DNA of 6,952 nucleotides from Ruminococcus sp. (GTDB lineage Bacteria > Bacillota > Clostridia > Oscillospirales > Ruminococcaceae): contig JAHABC010000030.1 in NCBI GenBank assembly GCA_018376535.1, positions 1-6,952 on the forward strand. The letters are read 5' to 3'. The notes under the pieces are model-generated. The model did not search any database and had not been told where the DNA came from. It worked only from the letters and a program-made list of their open reading frames with translations. Below are positions 1 to 4,618 of this stretch, in pieces; within the stretch, counting starts at the first letter, position 1; each line of letters begins with the position of its first letter. A program made the translations under genes and the position numbers.

Positions 1-973
1 TAACACCGTCGCCAGTGATATTTGCTGCATCGTTTTGTACTACCATTACCTTACCTGGGAATCTACCAGTTGCAGCACCTTCTAAGTCCTTATCAGTAGC
101 TAGGTCACCAGCATCAAGAACCATCTTGTTACCATCAACCACATAAGAAGCAGTTGCACCACTAGCTGCTGGAGCAATTGTTAATTGATGATAGATATCA
201 GCAGTTGCGAAACCTGGGTTATCCTTAATAGATACAGGAACCTTAACTACAGTATCAGCAGCTACAGTATCACCAGTGATTTCTAATACTTCATTACCGA
301 TAGAAATTGTACCCTTAGTATCAGCTGGAGTTTCATTAGTTGTAGTAGTAGTAGTTTCTGTACCAGCACCAATAGTAACAGAACCGCCCTTTAGTTCAGG
401 AACAAGTTCAGTAGCACCATCAGCAGCCCAGAAGTCATCAACAGTACTGTTCCATTCAAGAGTATACTTACCATCAGTAGCATCAGCAGGAACTAATACA
501 GAGAATGCACAAGCCTTGTGAGTCTTACCATCAGCTAGCTTACTTGGATATAAATCGGATTCTTGTTCAGCTTCAGCAGTGAATATTAATAGAGTACCTC
601 TCTTAGAATTTAAAGATGAATCTAAATCGTTAAATACGTAAGAAGAATCTTCCTTGTTGCTAGTAAAAGCAAACTTAGTACCAGTTGAATTTGCTGGATT
701 TAGACCTAAAGTACTGTTAGCAGTATCTAAGCCAAGGTTGAAAGAACCAATACCCTCACCAGTAGTATCAGTATAAAGAACATCTAGGTTAACTGCATAA
801 TAATCTTTACCATCAACAGTAACCTTTTCATTTTGTTGTAACTCATCTACAGAAAGAGTAATATCATCAATGTCAAGAGTAACAGTACCAGCTGCACTTG
901 CTGGAATAGCCATGTTAGCAGCTACAAGTGACATTACCATCATAGATGTTAATAGAGAAATAGCCTTCTTCAT
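1..973 (-). CDS. Secreted two-cohesin scaffoldin-like protein (3' end cut by window edge)
   Basis: An open frame of 324 codons runs from ATG at 973 off the left edge with no stop. It starts with a typical signal peptide (MKKAISLLTSMMVMSLV, then ANMAIPASA) with cleavage expected near residue 27. Residues about 29-203 form a first all-beta, cohesin-like module. Residues 205-219 are a linker with six threonines in a row (207-212). Residues about 220-324 start a second module with cohesin hallmarks: the opening strand GTISIGNEVLEITGD, VPVSIKDNPGFATADI, and the late strand pattern GKVMVV followed by NITGDGV. Cohesins bind dockerins on enzymes or adaptors, so this is probably a cell-surface or secreted scaffold; further modules, a dockerin or an anchor would lie beyond the edge. 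The start at 973 is preferred because AAAGGA lies about 8 nt upstream; an in-frame ATG at 991 is possible but its GAGG lies close. It probably shares a transcript with the cohesin-dockerin gene 94 bp upstream. Module 1 is a weaker match than module 2. Confidence 0.82.
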   Translation of the reverse strand, partial: MKKAISLLTSMMVMSLVAANMAIPASAAGTVTLDIDDITLSVDELQQNEKVTVDGKDYYAVNLDVLYTDTTGEGIGSFNLGLDTANSTLGLNPANSTGTKFAFTSNKEDSSYVFNDLDSSLNSKRGTLLIFTAEAEQESDLYPSKLADGKTHKACAFSVLVPADATDGKYTLEWNSTVDDFWAADGATELVPELKGGSVTIGAGTETTTTTTNETPADTKGTISIGNEVLEITGDTVAADTVVKVPVSIKDNPGFATADIYHQLTIAPAASGATASYVVDGNKMVLDAGDLATDKDLEGAATGRFPGKVMVVQNDAANITGDGV

Positions 974-992
974 GATTTTTTTCCTTTCCATC

Positions 993-1008
993 AGTCCTCA
1001 TATGGACT
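993..1008 (-). repeat. Short inverted repeat in the leader of the two-cohesin gene
   Basis: On the minus strand AGTCC and GGACT are separated by six bases, about 20 nt before the start codon at 973 and just upstream of its SD. It could be a small hairpin affecting translation. Five base pairs are weak support. Confidence 0.3.
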
Positions 1009-1034
1009 ATTAAAATTGATTTATTATTAGAACA

Positions 1035-1050
1035 TTACATAAGTATGTAA
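1035..1050. repeat. 7-bp inverted repeat between the two cohesin genes
   Basis: TTACATA and TATGTAA are separated by two bases in the 94-bp gap between the scaffoldin-type genes. No T-run follows on the minus strand, so it does not look like an intrinsic terminator. It could be a protein-binding palindrome or an RNA processing or stability hairpin that sets different levels of the two proteins. Confidence 0.4.
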
Positions 1051-1067
1051 GTTCGTGAGGGGCTAGA

Positions 1068-1973
1068 TTAAAAATCCTCAATACCTAGTAAGAACTTCTT
1101 TAGAAGTAGTAAGTCATTAGACTTAATATTACCATCACCAGTTACATCAGAATTTTTCACATTAATATCAGAGATATCAACAAGACCTAATAGATACTTC
1201 TTTAGAAGTAGTAAGTCATTAGATTTAACTTGCTTATCACCATTAACGTCACCAAGAATAACACTATCACCTGGAACAACACCACTATCACTAGTAGTAG
1301 TAGTAGGTTCAGTTTCAGTTGGTTCTGTAGTAGTTGGTTCTGTAGTAGTTGGTTCTGTATCTGTACCACCAATGCTTACATTAGTAGCACCAGCAACACT
1401 AACATTATCATAAGCGTAATAGTTGCCATTTTCATCAGCAGCGGCGAACATTACATTACCAGAATCTAAAATTGATTTAACACCAATTTCAACATTACCA
1501 GAAGCATCTTCTTTAGCCTTAAAAGTGATAGTAACTAAAGTACCATCTTCATGAATCCAATAAGAATTACTGTCAAGACCAGTAGCCCATAGACAAGCAA
1601 CCTTACCATCATTATCGTAGTAATCGAAGCAAGAATATTCTGGATATGTTACCATAGTATCTGCTAAATCTTTTTGCATTTCAAGTTCAGCAGCAGCGGC
1701 ACCAGTTAAATCTTCGCTTTTAACGCCAACGACTTCAACAGCAGAGGCATCATAGTAAACAGCGAACTCACAACCAGCGATACCAGTATCAGGAACATTA
1801 GCTAAATCTACAGTAACGTCGAAAGTTTCATTTGCTTGAACATTAGCACTAGTACTAGAAACAGATATTGTTAAACCTTCATTTTCAGTAACAGCGGATA
1901 CTGTAATTGCTACACTAGAAACTGCAACTACTAACGCAGAAACGCCCGCAATAAATTTTTTTGATGTTTTCAT
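1068..1973 (-). CDS. Secreted cohesin-linker-dockerin adaptor scaffoldin
   Basis: This 301-residue secreted protein has three parts. Residues 1-27 are a signal peptide ending VSA. Residues about 34-200 are one cohesin module (TISVSSTSANVQANETFDV, then AGCEFAVYYD, then GTLVTITFKAKE). A Thr/Glu/Pro-rich linker follows at about 203-235, with repeated TEPTT units, then a C-terminal dockerin at 239-301. The dockerin has two F-hand repeats: D242-x-N244-x-D246 to D253 and D276-x-T278-x-D280 to D287, each followed by LLLLKK. Such a protein can plug into another cohesin through its dockerin while recruiting an enzyme or scaffold through its own cohesin, like the ScaC-type adaptor of Ruminococcus flavefaciens (family knowledge; orthology not claimed). 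The start at 1973 is chosen over an upstream in-frame TTG at 1985 because GGAGG lies 5 nt before this ATG and would fall inside the longer reading. Transcription is likely from the two promoters at 2203-2231 and 2403-2431. Both dockerin loops have Lys at position 9, where Asn or Asp is usual. Confidence 0.9.
   Translation of the reverse strand: MKTSKKFIAGVSALVVAVSSVAITVSAVTENEGLTISVSSTSANVQANETFDVTVDLANVPDTGIAGCEFAVYYDASAVEVVGVKSEDLTGAAAAELEMQKDLADTMVTYPEYSCFDYYDNDGKVACLWATGLDSNSYWIHEDGTLVTITFKAKEDASGNVEIGVKSILDSGNVMFAAADENGNYYAYDNVSVAGATNVSIGGTDTEPTTTEPTTTEPTETEPTTTTSDSGVVPGDSVILGDVNGDKQVKSNDLLLLKKYLLGLVDISDINVKNSDVTGDGNIKSNDLLLLKKFLLGIEDF
1094..1223 (-). repeat. 28-bp perfect direct repeat encoding both dockerin repeats
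   Basis: Positions 1094-1121 and 1196-1223 are identical over 28 bases and both encode the KSNDLLLLKK core of a dockerin repeat. The protein duplication is normal for dockerins. Identity at every base, synonymous sites included, suggests recent duplication or gene conversion between the halves. Confidence 0.85.
1321..1359 (-). repeat. Tandem 15-bp repeat in the Thr/Glu/Pro linker
   Basis: The unit ggttctgtagtagtt occurs twice exactly (1321-1335 and 1336-1350), followed by a partial copy to 1359. It encodes TEPTT units of the linker between cohesin and dockerin. Such an array can change copy number by slippage and so change linker length. Confidence 0.8.
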
Positions 1974-1978
1974 GTTTT

Positions 1979-1983
1979 CCTCC
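1979..1983 (-). promoter_or_regulatory. Ribosome binding site of the cohesin-dockerin gene
   Basis: GGAGG on the minus strand ends 5 nt before ATG at 1973. This decides the start against the TTG at 1985, whose first codons would contain the SD itself. Confidence 0.8.
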
Positions 1984-1999
1984 AAATAGTTAAAATTTA

Positions 2000-2038
2000 T
2001 ACATTCTAAAAATCGTTTAAGATAAACCTAAGAATGTA
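2000..2038 (-). promoter_or_regulatory. Nested inverted repeats at the 3' end of the leader RNA
   Basis: On the minus strand TACATTCT (2038-2031) pairs with AGAATGTA (2007-2000). The enclosed stretch holds GTTTA (2027-2023) and TAAAC (2019-2015) with a three-base loop. The structure ends 16 nt before the GGAGG ribosome binding site and starts directly after the stop of a possible 28-codon ORF. No T-run follows, so it is not a standard terminator. It may shape translation or stability of the mRNA. I recognise no known riboswitch class. Confidence 0.45.
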
Positions 2039-2040
2039 CA

Positions 2041-2127
2041 TTACTCAAATACAAACAATGTCCTCGACATTATAAAACTTATTAAAAATATAAGTTTAAA
2101 AATCCCTTCGTCAAAAACAAACAACAT
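2041..2127 (-). CDS. Possible 28-residue hydrophobic leader peptide
   Basis: An ATG at 2127 opens a 28-codon frame ending in TAA at 2041. AAAAGG lies 8 nt before this ATG; another in-frame ATG at 2133 is only 2 nt from it. The peptide begins MLFVFDEGIFKLIFLISFIM, has 7 Phe in 28 residues and could be a single membrane segment. It lies inside the leader RNA expected from both promoters, about 70 nt downstream of the nearer start point, and ends directly before an inverted repeat. It could be a regulatory leader ORF or a small membrane peptide. AT-rich DNA easily produces short Phe/Ile/Leu-rich frames, so it may not be translated. Confidence 0.3.
   Translation of the reverse strand: MLFVFDEGIFKLIFLISFIMSRTLFVFE
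2057..2071 (-). repeat. 6-bp hairpin with three-base loop in the leader
   Basis: AATGTC and GACATT are separated by GAG on the minus strand. The element lies within the last codons of the possible leader ORF and next to a second inverted repeat at 2075-2097. Confidence 0.45.
2075..2097 (-). repeat. 8-bp inverted repeat in the leader
   Basis: AAACTTAT and ATAAGTTT are separated by seven bases on the minus strand. The stem is AT-rich, so it is weak alone, but it sits only 3 nt upstream of the next hairpin (2057-2071). Confidence 0.4.
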
Positions 2128-2202
2128 AAACATAACCTTTTGTGAATACATGCAATCAAAAAATAGATAAACCTTAACGAATAAATGTTTTCGTCTATAT
2201 TA

Positions 2203-2231
2203 ATTATATTTAATGGTTGCCTTAAAGTCAA
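2203..2231 (-). promoter_or_regulatory. Near-consensus sigmaA promoter P2 for the scaffoldin genes
   Basis: On the minus strand TTGACT (2231-2226) and TATAAT (2208-2203) are separated by 17 bp. Transcription should start near 2196, giving a leader of about 220 nt before the ATG at 1973. A perfect 13-bp palindrome sits one base upstream of the -35 box. Confidence 0.72.
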
Positions 2232-2232
2232 G

Positions 2233-2245
2233 TGTTTAGTAAACA
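2233..2245. promoter_or_regulatory. Palindromic operator candidate next to the P2 -35 box
   Basis: TGTTTA and TAAACA flank one central base, a perfect 6+1+6 palindrome. It ends one base from the -35 box of P2, a position suited to an activator or a blocking repressor. The regulator is unknown. Confidence 0.45.
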
Positions 2246-2289
2246 TTTTGTAACTTATTATAGATTTTTTTCAAAATTATAAAAATATT

Positions 2290-2305
2290 TTGTGCAATTA
2301 CACAA
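2290..2305. promoter_or_regulatory. Near-perfect 16-bp palindrome between P1 and P2
   Basis: TTGTGCAATTACACAA matches its own reverse complement at 14 of 16 positions, with half-sites TTGTG and CACAA six bases apart. The half-sites resemble those of Rex- or Crp/Fnr-type sites, but Rex sites normally have wider spacing, so I assign no regulator. Confidence 0.3.
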
Positions 2306-2396
2306 TAACTTCCTAAAAATTTTGATTTTTTTGAAAATAAATCTAAATTTTAACTAATTATCTGTAACCACTTAGTAACCATTATTCACGATTGCT

Positions 2397-2413
2397 TACT
2401 TTATTATAAAGTA
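2397..2413. promoter_or_regulatory. 17-bp perfect palindrome over the P1 -10 box
   Basis: TACTTTAT and ATAAAGTA flank one central base. The palindrome covers the whole -10 box and reaches to the expected start point of P1, the classical position for repressor binding. One half-site, ATAAAGTA, recurs at 2470-2477. AT-richness makes chance palindromes easier, but eight paired positions per arm are notable. Confidence 0.45.
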
Positions 2414-2431
2414 TTTTTTCCAAAATGTCAA
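2403..2431 (-). promoter_or_regulatory. Consensus sigmaA promoter P1, distal promoter of the scaffoldin genes
   Basis: On the minus strand TTGACA (2431-2426) and TATAAT (2408-2403) are separated by exactly 17 bp, a full consensus match. The expected start point is near 2396, about 420 nt upstream of the ATG at 1973. It lies about 50 bp after the stop of the CapA-family gene and fires in the same direction, so it serves the cohesin-dockerin gene through a long leader. No ORF of convincing length intervenes except the possible 28-codon frame at 2041-2127. Confidence 0.78.
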
Positions 2432-2482
2432 GAGGTAAATAGCAGTTTATTGAAAAAATATTTTATAAAATAAAGTATTAAT

Positions 2483-3715
2483 CTACTGTTGTAAGTACAA
2501 AAATTCACTTGGAACGTTTTGGGTTATAATATTGTCTATAACTTCCATGCTAAACTCATGATAGTTACCACTACTAGCAGTATGTACTCCATGTTGAGAG
2601 GCTAAGTCGTCATTATACTCAAAGTATGGATACACTTGTATATCAGAATAGCCGTATCCGTAGTGAGTTATTACTGGTTTAGCCTTTACATTATCTATGA
2701 TGATACTATCGTTAGATAAATCTTTGGTTATATTTAAATCTCCGACCAAACCAACTAGATTAAAGTTATCACTTTGTGCCGATATAAAGTTTCCTAAAGA
2801 ATAGAATACAAACGCCTTATCGCCATACTTATTAGTTAGATATTCCATAGATTGTACTGTATGTGAATGTGTTCCTATTATCAAATTAGCACCCCAATCG
2901 GCGAAATCTTGAGCTAGAGTTCTTCTAGCGTCATCTACTTCATGAGTATCTTCGCTACCCCAGTGAACACTAACCACAACCACATCTGCTAACTGGTCAG
3001 CAAGTTCAATTTGAGATTTCATTCTATCTACTTCCGAAGTGTATACTATCTGTAACGGAGAACCCTCTGGTAAAGATAATCCGTTAGTATATTCGGTAAA
3101 GGCTACAAAAGAGAAACTTATTCCGTTTACTTCCGTAGTAGCGATATTTTGCATATCTGCCTCATCACGATACGCTCCATAGTGGATTATACCTTGTGAT
3201 TTTTTACTATCCCAGTAGTCTAAACAAGCTGATAGTCCATCAGTACCCATATCTAGCATATGATTGTTCGCCATACTAAATACATTTATACCCAAATCAA
3301 TCATGTGGTCGCCCAACGCCACTGGAGAGTTAAAACATGGATAGTCTGCTGGTGGATATTTATCATTACATATTAAAGTTTCTTGGTTCATAATATTCAA
3401 ATCACCAGTAAAGAGCTTCTGCACTCTTTCATATGGATATGAAAAGTCATAGCCATCATAATTTGCTCTAGCGTTGGCTTGATTGTATATTGATGAATGT
3501 ATTAAATTATCACCTTCAACGGTGATGTTCACCGTAGGATTTTCTATAGGAACAGGTTCAGTAGTAGTAACCTCCTCAGTTACTTGCGATGTACTTGATG
3601 TAACTTCTTCATCTACATTAGCCGATGTGGAAGTATCTTCTGAACTTTCACAACCAGTAAATGCTATAGTCATCGCACACATTAGCATTATCGATAATAT
3701 TCTATTTTTCAACAT
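2483..3715 (-). CDS. CapA-family lipoprotein (metallophosphatase-like fold)
   Basis: This 410-residue protein carries a lipoprotein signal: a hydrophobic start ending FTGC, with the lipid-bearing Cys at 22. A Ser/Thr/Glu-rich spacer (about 23-60) leads to the PGA_cap/CapA domain (about 61-350). Family motifs appear in order: GDN at 68-70 with H73, NQE at 110-112, ANNH at 149-152 followed by D155 and G157, HWGSE at 251-255, GTHSH at 281-285 with Q288, and YSLGNF at 305-310. CapA proteins have a calcineurin-like metal-binding fold and are linked to poly-gamma-glutamate or other surface polymers; the exact reaction is unsettled. No capB or capC is in the window, so polyglutamate synthesis is not implied. 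It should be anchored on the outer face of the membrane. It starts 20 bp after the GtrA-family gene, with AGAAAGG about 7 nt before the ATG, so the two are co-transcribed. No convincing terminator follows. Confidence 0.88.
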   Translation of the reverse strand: MLKNRILSIMLMCAMTIAFTGCESSEDTSTSANVDEEVTSSTSQVTEEVTTTEPVPIENPTVNITVEGDNLIHSSIYNQANARANYDGYDFSYPYERVQKLFTGDLNIMNQETLICNDKYPPADYPCFNSPVALGDHMIDLGINVFSMANNHMLDMGTDGLSACLDYWDSKKSQGIIHYGAYRDEADMQNIATTEVNGISFSFVAFTEYTNGLSLPEGSPLQIVYTSEVDRMKSQIELADQLADVVVVSVHWGSEDTHEVDDARRTLAQDFADWGANLIIGTHSHTVQSMEYLTNKYGDKAFVFYSLGNFISAQSDNFNLVGLVGDLNITKDLSNDSIIIDNVKAKPVITHYGYGYSDIQVYPYFEYNDDLASQHGVHTASSGNYHEFSMEVIDNIITQNVPSEFLYLQQ

Positions 3716-3735
3716 AATAAACCTTTCTTTTAAAA

Positions 3736-4209
3736 CTATTCTTTTTTACTTCTATCCTTGAAAACTACTAGCTTACTAAACGCATAGTTAGATATCACTA
3801 TAAATACTTGAGCGAATATCTTAACTACCCAATAGTTTAAACCTAGCACTACATTAAATATGTTCATTATAGCAATTTCTAACACTAAAGATACTATTCT
3901 TGCACTATAGAAAGTACCAACTTCAGTCCAAAAAGCACTCTTAGATGTGGTTACGCTCTTAAATACATACTTTTTATTAGTCAAAAATGCGAATGTAACG
4001 GCACAAATCCAAGAAAAACCAGTAGCTACGTTTACAGCTATAGCAGTATCCGTACCCATGATTACTGCAACTATACCTTGCGATAAAAACGATACTACTG
4101 TAGTAAGTCCACCAAAGATTAAATACAACATTAAATCCTCATGTTTATAGTATAAATCTCGTAGTGGCTTTGGAAATATTGAAACTACTTTATTAATGAA
4201 GTTCAACAT
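3736..4209 (-). CDS. GtrA-family four-helix membrane protein
   Basis: This 157-residue protein has four predicted membrane helices at about 28-50, 57-78, 98-118 and 126-148. It shows GtrA-family marks: FGGLTTVVSF at the start of helix 1, the loop motif TNKKYVFK (77-84) after helix 2, ARIVSLVLE (103-111) in helix 3, and NYAFSKLVVFK near the C-terminus. GtrA-like proteins are thought to move or help flip lipid-linked sugars for cell-wall or envelope polysaccharides; the substrate cannot be read here. The start at 4209 is preferred over an in-frame upstream ATG at 4290 because AAAGGAAG lies 7 nt before it, the length then fits the family, and the upstream codons overlap the promoter at 4271-4300. 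It is the first gene of an operon with the CapA-family lipoprotein, which fits a shared envelope role. Confidence 0.88.
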   Translation of the reverse strand: MLNFINKVVSIFPKPLRDLYYKHEDLMLYLIFGGLTTVVSFLSQGIVAVIMGTDTAIAVNVATGFSWICAVTFAFLTNKKYVFKSVTTSKSAFWTEVGTFYSARIVSLVLEIAIMNIFNVVLGLNYWVVKIFAQVFIVISNYAFSKLVVFKDRSKKE

Positions 4210-4270
4210 ATAAAAACTTCCTTTCGATATTTTAATTATGAGTGGTTTATACAAATACAACACTTTAAAT

Positions 4271-4300
4271 ACTATACACCATAATACCATTAAAATTCAA
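4271..4300 (-). promoter_or_regulatory. Promoter of the gtrA-capA operon
   Basis: TTGAAT (4300-4295) and TATAGT (4276-4271) lie 18 bp apart on the minus strand. The expected start near 4264 gives a leader of about 55 nt to the ATG at 4209. Positions 4301-4465 between this promoter and the divergent one show nothing I can assign; the stretch is AT-rich and non-coding. Confidence 0.6.
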
Positions 4301-4465
4301 GTACTTTCTAAAAAACCGTGATTATACAAATAAAATAACATTTAAGATATACTATTTTTAGTAAATTTGTGATATCGTTCAACTAGATTATATATTATAT
4401 TCTAAAAATATGGTATGCACTCGACTTTGTAAAATAAAATATTTCTTAAATAATTATAAAACCCC

Positions 4466-4494
4466 TTGATTATTTTCCATTATTATGATATGAT
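4466..4494 (+). promoter_or_regulatory. Extended -10 promoter of the CNNM/CBS transporter gene
   Basis: TTGATT (4466-4471) and TATGAT (4489-4494) are 17 bp apart, and TG at 4486-4487 forms an extended -10 motif. The expected start is near 4501, giving a leader of about 118 nt before ATG 4619. It is divergent from the gtrA-capA promoter. Confidence 0.7.
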
Positions 4495-4500
4495 ATATAT

Positions 4501-4618
4501 TAAAAAAATCTTGGAGGTATCGCAGTGTAATATATATTATTATTCTATTTAGTTGAATTTTATAGTATTTTTAATCAAGAAAGGAGTATCACCATACAAA
4601 TTTCATGGTGATTGTTTT
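4501..4618 (+). promoter_or_regulatory. 5' leader of the transporter gene with an SD and start-stop pair
   Basis: The expected leader holds a strong GGAGG at 4513-4517. Seven nucleotides later comes GTG (4525-4527), directly followed by TAA (4528-4530): a minimal start-stop unit that would recruit a ribosome without making a peptide. A second strong SD, AAAGGAG, lies at 4580-4586, followed by a hairpin (4588-4612) and the real ATG at 4619. I do not recognise a known Mg2+ riboswitch fold. Confidence 0.4.
4580..4612 (+). promoter_or_regulatory. SD plus spacer hairpin controlling the transporter start
   Basis: AAAGGAG (4580-4586) is a near-ideal SD but lies 32 nt from ATG 4619. Between them ATCACCAT (4588-4595) and ATGGTGAT (4605-4612) form a perfect 8-bp stem with a nine-base loop. 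If folded, the stem leaves 7 nt between SD and ATG and masks the weaker linear SD GGTGA at 4607-4611. If unfolded, GGTGA has a 7-nt spacing and could be used instead. Confidence 0.55.

Noticed and set aside
276..521. 81-codon plus-strand frame
   Set aside because: It lies wholly inside the two-cohesin gene on the other strand and reflects its Thr-rich repeats read backwards; no SD or recognisable protein.
1321..1359. Short tandem repeats as a CRISPR array
   Set aside because: The 15-bp units have no spacers and encode the protein linker in frame.
1230..1469. 79-codon plus-strand frame with Ser/Cys/Trp repeats
   Set aside because: It is the antisense of the TEPTT linker repeat in the cohesin-dockerin gene.
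2453..2472. AT-only palindrome (2459-2472) followed by six T on the minus strand after the CapA-family gene, like a terminator
   Set aside because: The stem would contain only A-T pairs and about five base pairs, too weak for an intrinsic terminator call.
3483..3761. 92-codon plus-strand frame
   Set aside because: Antisense to the start and Ser/Thr-rich spacer of the CapA-family lipoprotein and to the end of the GtrA-family gene.
3947..4150. 67-codon plus-strand frame
   Set aside because: Antisense to the membrane helices of the GtrA-family gene.
4210..4290. Extension of the GtrA-family gene to ATG 4290
   Set aside because: These codons overlap the promoter (4271-4300), and AAAGGAAG points clearly to ATG 4209.
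4553..4618. Extension of the transporter gene to TTG 4553
   Set aside because: No SD at usable distance; the added residues do not fit the family start, and the segment holds the SD and hairpin expected of a leader.
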